The position numbers and the translations under genes are program-made. From Holosporales bacterium (lineage in GTDB: Bacteria; Pseudomonadota; Alphaproteobacteria; RUG11792), in assembly GCA_031279295.1 (NCBI GenBank), contig JAITIT010000067.1, forward strand, positions 1 through 13,464: DNA of 13,464 bases, in the 5' to 3' direction. This document shows, one piece after another, positions 6,143 through 13,464 of this stretch (the stretch's first letter is position 1; every line of letters starts with the position of its first letter). The notes beneath the pieces are model-generated. The model worked only from the letters and a program-made list of their open reading frames with translations. It was not told the DNA's origin and did no database searches.

Positions 6143-8467
6143 CTAGGCTGGATCAGCAAAGACTGCATCCAGCACCTCGCTGATGTGTTCCACACACTTG
6201 ACAGGAACGTCATCTGTAATAACATTCGGAAGTTCCTTTAGGTCTGTTTCATTGTCCTTCGGAATGAGCACGCTCCTAATTTCATTTCTTCTGGCAGCAA
6301 GCAGTTTTTCCTTGAGTCCTCCAATTGGCAGGACTTTACCGGTTAACGTAATCTCTCCGGTCATTGCGATATCGGATCTAACTCTCCTGTTCGTAAACGC
6401 CGATACAATTGCAGTGCAGATTGTAACACCAGCTGATGGACCGTCTTTTGGAACAGCCCCTTCTGGGACGTGTACGTGAACATCCAGCTTAGAGAACTCT
6501 TCTTTATCTATCTTAAAATGATCACACTGAGATTTGACATAACTGTACGATGCTTTTACAGACTCTCGCATTACCTCCCCAAGCTGCCCAGTAGAAATTA
6601 TGGTTCCCGTTCCAGGAATCAGCAAAACCTCTATTGCTAGGATATCTCCGCCTGATTCGGTCCACGCGAGTCCTGTCACTACTCCGACACTTGGTGCCTG
6701 CTTCGCCTTAGAATGCTTATGTTTTTCAGCACCTAGGAAGTCAGACAGGTTATCTGTATTCACTGTGATTTTCGAAATCTCGCTATTCGATACAAGCTTT
6801 CTGACCGCCTTTCTTAGTATCTTGGCAATTGCTCTCTCCAGGTTTCTGACTCCCGACTCCATGGTATAATTCTTGATAACCTTGGCTATTGTGCCATCCC
6901 CAATTTCCAGTTCCTCGCTGTTTAGCCCATTAAGTTCAAGCTGCTTCGGAATAATATGGACCTTCGCGATATTGAGCTTCTCCTCCTCCGTATATCCTGA
7001 GAGATTGATAATCTCCATACGATCGAGGAGAGGATGCTGTATGTCAAGCGTATTGGCCGTGGTGATGAACATCACTTCGGAAAGGTCATACTGGACCTCT
7101 AGGTAGTGATCTACGAACGTCTGGTTCTGCTCCGGATCGAGAACCTCAAGCAAAGCGGCTGCAGGATCTCCTCTCCAATCTACTCCCATCTTATCTATTT
7201 CATCCAGCAAAAAAACTGGGTTAGAGGTTCCCGCTTTTTTAAGGGCCTGGATGATCTTTCCTGGCATGGCACCAATATATGTTCGTCGATGTCCTCTAAT
7301 CTCTGCCTCGTCGTTTACTCCACCAAGAGCAACTCTTACGAATGCTCTCTTCGTAGCATTCGCTATTGCCTTGCCGAGCGATGTTTTACCGACGCCAGGA
7401 GGACCAACAAAACACATGATCTGAGCTCTCATTTTGTTGACCCGCTTCTTGACGGCGAGGTACTCCATGATACGCTCTTTGACCTTCTCTAGCCCGTGGT
7501 GGCTTTGCTCAAGTATTTCCTCTGCCTCTTCCATTGTTGATTCTTCAGTGGAAGGATTCCACGGTACGTTTAGGAGCCAATCTATGTACGTCCTAATGAC
7601 TCCCCCCTCCTGCGACATCGTCGGCATGTTCCTGAGTTTCTTTACCTCATGTAATGCTTTCTCTTTGGCCTCCTCTGACATCTCCGAATTTTTTATCTTC
7701 GATTCCAACGTTTTGATTTCTTGGTTGGTGTCATCAACATCTCCCAACTCCTTGTATATTGCCTTCAGCTGCTCGTTCAGATAGTATTCTTTCTGATTTT
7801 TTTCGACTTGCTTCCTCACGCGGTTTTTGATCTTTCTCTCGACGGTAACCAATTCAGATTTTTCTTCCAGCAAGTATATAAGCTTTTCGAGCCGTCTTTT
7901 AACGGACAGGGTTTCTAGTATGTTCTGCCGCTCGCTCACTTTCAGTGATAGGCACGATGCGATCGTATCACATAGCCTCGATGGATCATCGATCGACGAG
8001 ACAGCAGCCCACACATCAGTTGGAATCTTTTTATTTTTCTTGAAGAAGGACTCGAAGTTAGACTGCAGTACCAGCTTGAGTCCATTGAGGTTACTACTGT
8101 TACTATGTATAGTCTTTGCCTCAACTATGTTACCAAGAATCATATCATCAGTATCCTCGATGCTAGTGATCTTAGCTCTATACATACCAGTCACGAGTAT
8201 CTTAATCGTACCATCAGCTAGTGTGATAGCCTGATCTATGCGACATACTGTTCCAAACTTATAAAAATCACTCTCTGTTACTACGTCTTTGGTAGGATCA
8301 TCCTGCGTTGCAAAGACGACGAGCTTATCACCATCAAGGGCCAGCTCTATTGCATTCACAGACTTACGGCGTCCAATAAAGAGCGGGGGGATAATTACAT
8401 CCGGGAAAACGACAACATCACGCAAAGCGACAAGAGGTAATCGCCACTCCACAACTTTCCTCGACAT
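6143..8467 (-). CDS. lon: ATP-dependent protease Lon (LonA)
   Basis: A cytosolic AAA+ serine protease that degrades damaged and some regulatory proteins. The 774 residues carry the full LonA layout. The N-terminal substrate domain (about 10-200) starts with LPLVALRDVVVFPDV, followed by a long helical, coiled-coil-rich segment (about 200-300). The ATPase has Walker A GPPGVGKT (355-362) and Walker B FLLDEID (419-425). The protease domain (about 590-774) has the catalytic Ser678 in PKDGPSAG and the catalytic Lys721 in GGLKEK, the same 43-residue spacing as E. coli Ser679/Lys722. The ATG at 8467 fits the family N-terminus; only a weak GAG-containing ribosome site precedes it. The upstream promoter and inverted repeats are listed separately. 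Secure. Confidence 0.98.
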   Translation of the reverse strand: MSRKVVEWRLPLVALRDVVVFPDVIIPPLFIGRRKSVNAIELALDGDKLVVFATQDDPTKDVVTESDFYKFGTVCRIDQAITLADGTIKILVTGMYRAKITSIEDTDDMILGNIVEAKTIHSNSSNLNGLKLVLQSNFESFFKKNKKIPTDVWAAVSSIDDPSRLCDTIASCLSLKVSERQNILETLSVKRRLEKLIYLLEEKSELVTVERKIKNRVRKQVEKNQKEYYLNEQLKAIYKELGDVDDTNQEIKTLESKIKNSEMSEEAKEKALHEVKKLRNMPTMSQEGGVIRTYIDWLLNVPWNPSTEESTMEEAEEILEQSHHGLEKVKERIMEYLAVKKRVNKMRAQIMCFVGPPGVGKTSLGKAIANATKRAFVRVALGGVNDEAEIRGHRRTYIGAMPGKIIQALKKAGTSNPVFLLDEIDKMGVDWRGDPAAALLEVLDPEQNQTFVDHYLEVQYDLSEVMFITTANTLDIQHPLLDRMEIINLSGYTEEEKLNIAKVHIIPKQLELNGLNSEELEIGDGTIAKVIKNYTMESGVRNLERAIAKILRKAVRKLVSNSEISKITVNTDNLSDFLGAEKHKHSKAKQAPSVGVVTGLAWTESGGDILAIEVLLIPGTGTIISTGQLGEVMRESVKASYSYVKSQCDHFKIDKEEFSKLDVHVHVPEGAVPKDGPSAGVTICTAIVSAFTNRRVRSDIAMTGEITLTGKVLPIGGLKEKLLAARRNEIRSVLIPKDNETDLKELPNVITDDVPVKCVEHISEVLDAVFADPA

Positions 8468-8485
8468 ATAAACTCAACCACAGTG

Positions 8486-8516
8486 AACGGGATACATTCT
8501 ATATGAGTAACCCGTT
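8486..8516. promoter_or_regulatory. Inverted repeat AACGGG/CCCGTT flanking the lon -10 box
   Basis: AACGGG (8486-8491) and CCCGTT (8511-8516) are perfect inverses with 19 bases between them, and the proposed TAGAAT -10 box lies in the spacer. Relative to a start near 8489 the element covers about +4 to -27, a usual place for a repressor. Six-bp arms are short, so chance is possible. Confidence 0.25.
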
Positions 8517-8525
8517 GAATGTCCA
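8496..8525 (-). promoter_or_regulatory. lon: Sigma-70-type promoter of lon
   Basis: On the minus strand: TGGACA (8525-8520, 5 of 6 consensus), an 18-base spacer, then TAGAAT (8501-8496, 5 of 6). Transcription would start near 8489, a leader of about 22 bases. This is the best-scoring promoter candidate in the window. I do not see the CTTGAA/CCCAT pattern expected for a heat-shock sigma-32 promoter. Confidence 0.55.
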
Positions 8526-8527
8526 GG

Positions 8528-8552
8528 AGCTACAAACTTTGTATCTGTAGCT
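8528..8552. promoter_or_regulatory. Inverted repeat AGCTACA/TGTAGCT just upstream of the lon -35 box
   Basis: Perfect 7-bp arms (8528-8534 and 8546-8552) with an 11-base spacer, starting two bases beyond the -35 hexamer, so about -39 to -63 relative to the predicted start. This is a typical position and geometry for a dimeric activator. The regulator is unknown. Confidence 0.3.
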
Positions 8553-8665
8553 AACTCTCAATTACATGTTCTACCAGTTACAGATATAGTGGATGGATGC
8601 TCCGCTCTAGCGGTGGTGTCGCCTGATCATGCAGCTACATCCCGGTTCTCGGCTTCTTATACTCA

Positions 8666-8689
8666 GACACCCCCTCTGATGGGAGTGTC
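8666..8689 (-). terminator. Hairpin downstream of the secreted-protein gene
   Basis: Nine-bp stem (8666-8674 with 8681-8689, one G-U pair on the minus-strand RNA) with a six-base loop, about 10 bases after the stop codon of the secreted-protein gene. It is stable and GC-rich but no T-run follows on either strand, so termination is uncertain. It may separate that gene from lon. Confidence 0.4.
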
Positions 8690-8698
8690 AACTTCGTG

Positions 8699-9322
8699 TT
8701 ACTGTAACATTTCTTGTTGCTCCTCATTGAATTGCCTCAGTGTTGTTCCGTCCAACAATTGCTGCGTTGTCGCCGTCCGTATGTACTCATAGAGTCTCGT
8801 CAGTATCTCGACGAGTTGCGCGTTTCGCTGTCTTGTTCTGTGGATATATGTTTGTACCAGCCTCTTCATCCGCATATACTCACTAGCTTCTAGGTCTGAA
8901 TTTGTGTCCCAAGGCTCATTGTACAACTGGTTTAAGAGTATTGCGCAACCAGCCATGGGTCGGGAGAAACGATCTGCACGGTCCATTGTATCTCTATTCC
9001 ACATCCTTATGACCTGTCGGGCTTTGAAGCCGAAGATCCGTTGCCGATCCCCTGTCAGCCCTGCTCCTGTCGTACCACTTCCAAGAGAGAGGGTTTCACT
9101 ATTGTCTAGTAGCGCTTGTAGTGTTGTTGCGACTGGCTCTTGTCCAGCTCCCCATGGCGCAAGGACTCGTACTAGCACTCTCTCAATTGCTACTGCCTCT
9201 ACTGATTCTTCATATACTTGTTCAAAGCTAGTTGCTTGTACTGGCGCTTGCCCCATTGCAACCATTGAAATCATTACCGCCAACGTTACGCTGAGCTTGC
9301 GCATCCCTGTATATCCCCCCAT
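8699..9322 (-). CDS. Arginine-rich secreted protein, unrecognised family
   Basis: I do not recognise this protein. From the ATG at 9322 it has 207 residues, with a Sec-type signal peptide: basic MRK, then a hydrophobic run LSVTLAVMISMVAM, with likely cleavage after PVQA. The mature part of about 175 residues has no further membrane segment and looks mainly helical. It has a Gly/Thr-rich linker (LGSGTTGAGLTG) and two strongly basic stretches, and ends rich in Gln and Glu. I count 18 Arg to 2 Lys in the mature part and only one Cys. Start choice: ATG 9322 has AAAGGA seven bases upstream. ATG 9304 is a possible shorter start and ATG 9352 a longer one with a poor site. It lies between dnaE and lon on the same strand. 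Coding is supported by the signal peptide and length; the opposite-strand frame over it lacks such features. Confidence 0.7.
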   Translation of the reverse strand: MGGYTGMRKLSVTLAVMISMVAMGQAPVQATSFEQVYEESVEAVAIERVLVRVLAPWGAGQEPVATTLQALLDNSETLSLGSGTTGAGLTGDRQRIFGFKARQVIRMWNRDTMDRADRFSRPMAGCAILLNQLYNEPWDTNSDLEASEYMRMKRLVQTYIHRTRQRNAQLVEILTRLYEYIRTATTQQLLDGTTLRQFNEEQQEMLQ

Positions 9323-9323
9323 T

Positions 9324-9335
9324 ATTATATCCTTT
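9324..9335 (-). promoter_or_regulatory. Shine-Dalgarno AAAGGA overlapping a TATAAT sequence at the secreted-protein start
   Basis: On the minus strand AAAGGA (9335-9330) runs straight into TATAAT (9329-9324), followed by ATG at 9322. AAAGGA fits a ribosome site for ATG 9322 at ideal spacing. TATAAT is a perfect -10 match but has no good -35 partner 17-18 bases upstream. If it is a promoter, transcripts would start inside the first codons and ATG 9304 would be used instead. Confidence 0.4.
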
Positions 9336-9422
9336 GATGTTTCCTCCCACATAACCTCAGTGTATGGGCATCTTCTTTATCTGTCCAGCTGTTTTTATCT
9401 ACAGCAGTAAGTTACTCACCTA

Positions 9423-12400
9423 TCATGCTAGCTTAATTCCCTGCATGCTTGATATCATCTCTATGTCAGCAATTGTGACGGCTTTCTTGTACTTTGTGCC
9501 AATCTCTGTCATGCGGCCATTTTGACCAGAGATGAGCAGAGAAATTTGGTTGTCACCATCTGCGATATTACTCAACACATCGTGTAATGCATCCACATCA
9601 GCTGATTCATCAAGGTGTATACGAAGTTTCTGCTTCCTAGCAATCGCATCAATGTTTCTCACTGAGATGCCAAGGAGCTTGGTGTTCTCTGCCTCCTGCT
9701 TAACTTCAACCTCTACCAGAACCGGAGTGCCTACTGTTATGATTTCCATCACATCTGCATATAACTTCGGGAACACAGTAACATCGAATGCTCCATCCTG
9801 ATCTGAGACGGTGATGAAGGCATATTTCTGATGGCCGCCCTTGGTAGAAAACTTCTCCTGCTTGGCAATGATAATGCCGGCAGTTGTTATGACGCTCCCG
9901 TTGCACGCCTTGAAATCCTTGCTGCGTGTAATCCTAAACTTGTGGAGGAAGGATGAGTATATATTCGTAGGATGGGAACTAAGGTAAAACCCTATGGCCT
10001 TCATCTCATTATCTAGCTTCTCGATGACGTCCCACTCTTGCACGTCCTTCAGCTCGCACTCACAACTTGGGTATTCCGCAAACAGTGACTTCTGCCTAGC
10101 CCCTGATGCATCCTCGTCATCTCCCAGTTTCATGAGTTGATCGAGCGACTCCACGATTTGCCTACGGTTATTATGTATTGAGTCTAACGCACCGCTGAGG
10201 GCTAGGATCTCCGCATACCGTGACGAGATCTTGCATGGGTTGATCCTCTTGAAGAAATCGAAGATATCTTTGAACTTACCATTCTGCTTCCTTGCGTGAA
10301 CGATGCTTCTCATAGCATTCGGACTGCAACCCTTCAAGCTACCAAGAGCGTACCTGATCGAATTACCTTCCTCTGCTGTAAAGCACTCATCCGACAGGTT
10401 GATATCAGGAGGCAATGTATTGATACCAGCGCGCCTGGCATCCTGGATGAACTTGGAGACCTTCTCGGAGTGGATGATATCCACGTTCATGGATGCTATG
10501 TAAAACTCTCTTTTGTAGTTAGCCTTCAGGTATGCCGTTTGGTACGATATCAACGCGTATCCGGCGGCATGCGACCTGTTGAACCCATACCCTGCGAACT
10601 TGCCAACGAGTGCAAATACCTGCTCGGCCACATCAGCGCTGACGCCGTTCTTCTTGGCTCCTTCCACAAAGATTTTTTGGTTCTTCGCCATCTCCTCCTT
10701 GATCTTCTTTCCCATTGCACGACGTAGGATATCGGCGGCTCCAGGGCTAAAGCCTCCCATCTCTTGTGCAACCTTTATGACCTGCTCCTGGTATATCATG
10801 ATGCCGTACGTACTCTTCAGGATTGGTTCAAGTATGGGATGCAGGTATTCTACTGGCTCAACCCCATGCTTTCTGGAGATGTATGTAGGGATATTATCTA
10901 TCGGCCCTGGGCGATACAACGAGACAAGGGCTATGATATCCTCTAAGCTATCCGGCTTGAGCCTCTGAATAACATCCTTCATCCCTGCGCTTTCAAGCTG
11001 AAAAACACCGACCACGTCAACGTCACACATCAGCTTGAAGGTGTTCTTGTCGTCAAGATCTATCACAGAGATGTCAATGTCTATGCCCCTGTGCTCCTTA
11101 ACAAGATCGCACGTGTTCCTAATCACCGTCAATGTCTTCAGTCCCAGGAAATCAAACTTGATGAGGCCCGCCAACTCTATGTACTTCATGTTAATTTGAG
11201 TGATGGCGAGCTCGGATTCTCCATCGTAGTACAGCGGAACCATCGTATCGATTGGATCGTTGCCTATCACGACGCCAGCTGCGTGAAGTGAAGCATGGCG
11301 ATACAAACCTTCCAGTTGCAGGCTTGTGTTGATCAAGGCGGCGACATTATTATCGTCCTCCATCATGTTGCGAAGCTGCGGCTCCACTTCCAGGGCCTGC
11401 TTCAGGTCAACTGGATTTACAGCGTTCTGAGGAACAAGTTTCGAGATCTTATCGACCTGCCCGTACGGCATCTGCATGACCCTACCCACATCGCGAATAA
11501 CGGCTCTTGCCTGAAGCTTCCCGAACGTGATGATGTGTGCGACCCTATCGTTACCGTATCTATTTTGTACGTACCGTATGACCTCATCCCTTCTATCCTG
11601 ACAGAAGTCGATATCGAAATCCGGTAGTGAGACGCGTTCTGGGTTGATGAATCTCTCGAACAATAGGCCGTACCTGATGGGATCTAGGTCCGTGATATTT
11701 AGGCTCCATGCCACGATGGATCCAGCTCCAGATCCACGACCGGGGCCCACAGGAATACCGTTACCCTTCGCCCACCTCACAAAATCAGATACGACTAAAA
11801 AGTAACCACTGAAGCCAGTCGATTTGATGAGGGACAGTTCGTACCGAAGACGTTCCATGTACGCATCAGGGATCTTTGTTTCAGCAGAGTCATTAGGATG
11901 ATCATTAGATTTTCGGCTACTCATCCTCCATGCCAGTCCATCATGAGCTTGTTTCTCAAGTGTCACAGCCTCCTCATCGACTGTGATATCGGCAAACTTA
12001 GGGAACACCGGTACACGCTTCTCTGGGAAGAATGAACATCTCTGAGCGATGACGGATGTATTTATCACGGCCTCTTTAATATCGCTGAACAGGTTGAACA
12101 TCTCATCGGAGGTCTTGAGGTAATGCTCCGTAGTGACACGTCTCCTATTCTCAGAGATTAAGTACGTCCCATCTGCAATGCAGAGCAAGGCATCGTGAGC
12201 TGCATGCATTGACTCGTCCAGGAAGAACACCTCGTTCGTGGCGACGAGTGGAACATGATTCTGTAACGCAAAATCTACGAAGAATGATTCGGTCTCACTC
12301 TCTTCTTGTTCTCCGGTACGTGAGATCTCAATGTAGAAGCGGTCCTGAAAGATGGCATGTAACTCTCGGAGTACTCCAGTCGCCTTGTCAACCTCATGCT

Positions 12401-12812
12401 TTATGAAAAGAGTCCCGGCAACACCCCTAGCTCCGCCGCTCAGAGCTATGATTCCATCATTGTACCTAGCCAGGTTTTCCATAGTGATAGCTTCAGTTCC
12501 TCTGTTCTCGATGTAAAAACATGTCATGAGCTTCATGAGATTTTTGTAGCCACGTTCGTTTTGCGAGAGTAGGACGAGCGGCGAGATCGTGTCGTGGATG
12601 GTAAAATCAAGCAAGGTTCCCGGAATCGGCTGAATCCCGTGTGCTGCACATTTCAGCGAGAACTCGATCACCCCAAACATATTGTTTGTATCGGTTACTG
12701 CGACTGCCGGCGCCCTCAGCTGCTCACACCTACGTACCAGCTCATCCATTTTTACCGCCCCCTCGCAGAGTGAGTACGCACTATGCACCCGAAGATGTAT
12801 ATACGGATTCAT
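9423..12812 (-). CDS. dnaE: DNA polymerase III alpha subunit
   Basis: The replicative polymerase subunit, 1129 residues (family usually about 1160). Order of domains: the PHP domain (about 5-275) begins HLRVHSAYSL. The palm and thumb follow, with GPGRGSGAGSIVAW (356-369). The catalytic aspartates are Asp398 and Asp400 in LPDFDIDFC and Asp554 in IKFDFLGLKT. The fingers segment contains YRPGPIDN (633-640) and GYGFNRSHAAGY (741-752). A clamp-binding motif QKSLF is at 907-911, and an OB-fold domain covers about 970-1050. In the PHP domain the usual TDHGN metal-binding motif reads TDTNN, so this domain is probably not an active proofreading nuclease, as in E. coli. The ATG at 12812 fits the conserved N-terminus, though no ribosome site is evident. 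It follows ddl by 62 bases with its own promoter candidate. Secure. Confidence 0.98.
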   Translation of the reverse strand: MNPYIHLRVHSAYSLCEGAVKMDELVRRCEQLRAPAVAVTDTNNMFGVIEFSLKCAAHGIQPIPGTLLDFTIHDTISPLVLLSQNERGYKNLMKLMTCFYIENRGTEAITMENLARYNDGIIALSGGARGVAGTLFIKHEVDKATGVLRELHAIFQDRFYIEISRTGEQEESETESFFVDFALQNHVPLVATNEVFFLDESMHAAHDALLCIADGTYLISENRRRVTTEHYLKTSDEMFNLFSDIKEAVINTSVIAQRCSFFPEKRVPVFPKFADITVDEEAVTLEKQAHDGLAWRMSSRKSNDHPNDSAETKIPDAYMERLRYELSLIKSTGFSGYFLVVSDFVRWAKGNGIPVGPGRGSGAGSIVAWSLNITDLDPIRYGLLFERFINPERVSLPDFDIDFCQDRRDEVIRYVQNRYGNDRVAHIITFGKLQARAVIRDVGRVMQMPYGQVDKISKLVPQNAVNPVDLKQALEVEPQLRNMMEDDNNVAALINTSLQLEGLYRHASLHAAGVVIGNDPIDTMVPLYYDGESELAITQINMKYIELAGLIKFDFLGLKTLTVIRNTCDLVKEHRGIDIDISVIDLDDKNTFKLMCDVDVVGVFQLESAGMKDVIQRLKPDSLEDIIALVSLYRPGPIDNIPTYISRKHGVEPVEYLHPILEPILKSTYGIMIYQEQVIKVAQEMGGFSPGAADILRRAMGKKIKEEMAKNQKIFVEGAKKNGVSADVAEQVFALVGKFAGYGFNRSHAAGYALISYQTAYLKANYKREFYIASMNVDIIHSEKVSKFIQDARRAGINTLPPDINLSDECFTAEEGNSIRYALGSLKGCSPNAMRSIVHARKQNGKFKDIFDFFKRINPCKISSRYAEILALSGALDSIHNNRRQIVESLDQLMKLGDDEDASGARQKSLFAEYPSCECELKDVQEWDVIEKLDNEMKAIGFYLSSHPTNIYSSFLHKFRITRSKDFKACNGSVITTAGIIIAKQEKFSTKGGHQKYAFITVSDQDGAFDVTVFPKLYADVMEIITVGTPVLVEVEVKQEAENTKLLGISVRNIDAIARKQKLRIHLDESADVDALHDVLSNIADGDNQISLLISGQNGRMTEIGTKYKKAVTIADIEMISSMQGIKLA

Positions 12813-12844
12813 GAGCCATAATTAGAGCAGGTAGCTATGCCGGG

Positions 12845-12873
12845 ATTCTATCACAGTACCGTCAGAAGGTCAT
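12845..12873 (-). promoter_or_regulatory. dnaE: Sigma-70-type promoter of dnaE
   Basis: On the minus strand: ATGACC (12873-12868, 4 of 6 consensus), a 17-base spacer, then TAGAAT (12850-12845, 5 of 6). The predicted start near 12838 gives a leader of about 26 bases. It begins immediately after the ddl stop codon. The -10 region shares GATAGAATCC with the promoter of the DsbA-like gene. Confidence 0.45.
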
Positions 12874-12874
12874 G

Positions 12875-13464
12875 CTACGGGTTTATAAAAAGGGACGTAG
12901 CATCCATCATTCTCTGTAGCAGCGTCTCAGTAGAAATGTCATTGAATCTAGCAATGTCGGGAACGAGAGACTGGTCAGTCATGCCTGGTTGTGTGTTAAC
13001 CTCGAGGAAGTAAGCATACTTACCGTCGTACCTGATATCAGCCCTAGCTACTCCTCTGCAGCGACATACGTCGTAAACTGTTTTGGTCATATCATACATC
13101 TCATGCCTCTCTGATTCTGGTAGATCGAAATCTACGAGATGCGTCGAGCCGCCTATGTCGTACTTGCTGGAGTAGTCATAGAACGTGGATTTGCACGTAA
13201 TCTCCACCATACCGATTACCTCTCCATTGAGCACCATCACAGTAAATTCCCGACCAGGGATATATTGCTCAAGCATGATATCCTTACCAAAGTTCCAGTT
13301 TGAGTTCCTGATCTTGGCGAGGTCATCTTCATTGAAAATCATGAACACCCCGACGCTAGATCCATTCATTGCTGGCTTGATTACGAACGGATACGGCATC
13401 TGCCTACCACCTGGAAGGTTCACATTTGCAAGTTCATCCTCGGTTATATCAACCCAGTTCGCAA
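12875..13464 (-). CDS. ddl: D-alanine-D-alanine ligase, 5'-truncated by the window edge
   Basis: ATP-grasp enzyme that joins two D-alanines for the peptidoglycan stem peptide, in the cytosol. About 196 codons, the C-terminal two thirds, are visible; the frame stays open to the window end, so the GTG at 13423 is an internal codon. Visible motifs are PFVIKPAMNGSSVGV (ATP-binding lysine and glycine-rich loop), EQYIPGREFTVMVL, GVARADIRYD, and the metal-binding FLEVNTQPGMT near the C-terminus. The stop TAG at 12877-12875 is followed directly by the dnaE promoter candidate. Ddl implies that the organism makes at least a peptidoglycan precursor, which fits the GH108 hydrolase elsewhere in the window. 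The family is secure. Confidence 0.96.
   Translation of the reverse strand, partial: ANWVDITEDELANVNLPGGRQMPYPFVIKPAMNGSSVGVFMIFNEDDLAKIRNSNWNFGKDIMLEQYIPGREFTVMVLNGEVIGMVEITCKSTFYDYSSKYDIGGSTHLVDFDLPESERHEMYDMTKTVYDVCRCRGVARADIRYDGKYAYFLEVNTQPGMTDQSLVPDIARFNDISTETLLQRMMDATSLFINP

Noticed and set aside
8697..8709. Palindrome TGTTAC-T-GTAACA at the end of the secreted-protein gene
   Set aside because: Only 6-bp arms and overlapping the final codons; no promoter there, so an operator role is not supported.
8904..9410. 168-codon plus-strand frame opposite the secreted-protein gene
   Set aside because: Ser/Cys/Thr-rich low-quality protein with no signal or domain, while the minus-strand frame has a proper signal peptide and ribosome site.
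9353..9422. Possible terminator or RNA between dnaE and the secreted-protein gene
   Set aside because: Only a 5-bp stem (GCTGT/ACAGC) with an A-rich loop is present, without a T-run; nothing supportable.

Overview
The window is a gene-dense piece of a reduced bacterial chromosome, about 46% GC on sampled lines. The proteins look alphaproteobacterial. MetG is the form without a zinc knuckle, MiaA carries the alphaproteobacterial LTAxP variant, and XerD, Lon and DnaE are all of proteobacterial type. Scattered single housekeeping genes, no rRNA or tRNA cluster, and divergent versions of core enzymes suggest an obligate intracellular member of the Rickettsiales, probably Anaplasmataceae. That placement is an inference from family resemblance, not a measured result.

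The left half (1-6112) is read on the + strand. It starts with the 3' part of metG (start outside the window) and a 253-base gap that holds several inverted repeats and a possible promoter. Next comes a tight four-gene run, 1619-5143: a divergent SDF-type (glutamate/dicarboxylate symporter fold) transporter, a lipoprotein muramidase of the GH108 type, xerD and miaA. Each gene overlaps the next by exactly 4 bases, so they are almost certainly one translationally coupled operon. A 144-base gap with a good promoter candidate leads to a membrane-anchored DsbA-like thiol-disulfide protein. That gene ends 30 bases from the end of lon, which converges on it.

The right half (6143-13464) is read on the - strand. 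In transcription order it holds the 3' part of a D-Ala-D-Ala ligase gene (start outside the window), dnaE, a gene for an unrecognised arginine-rich secreted protein of about 207 residues, and lon. Promoter candidates in front of lon, dnaE and the DsbA-like gene share the -10 sequence TAGAAT, have 17-18 base spacers, and predict leaders of 22-28 bases.

Functionally, most of the window is core metabolism: translation (metG, miaA), replication and chromosome resolution (dnaE, xerD), and protein quality control (lon, DsbA-like). Two genes point to a cell wall: ddl makes the D-Ala-D-Ala dipeptide of peptidoglycan, and the GH108 lipoprotein would cut the glycan. The items most worth following up are the SDF transporter with several replaced ligand and ion-site residues, the wall hydrolase inside the xerD-miaA operon, the orphan secreted protein, and the inverted repeats in front of the transporter operon and lon. 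I found no mobile element, CRISPR array, toxin-antitoxin pair, defence system or RNA gene.
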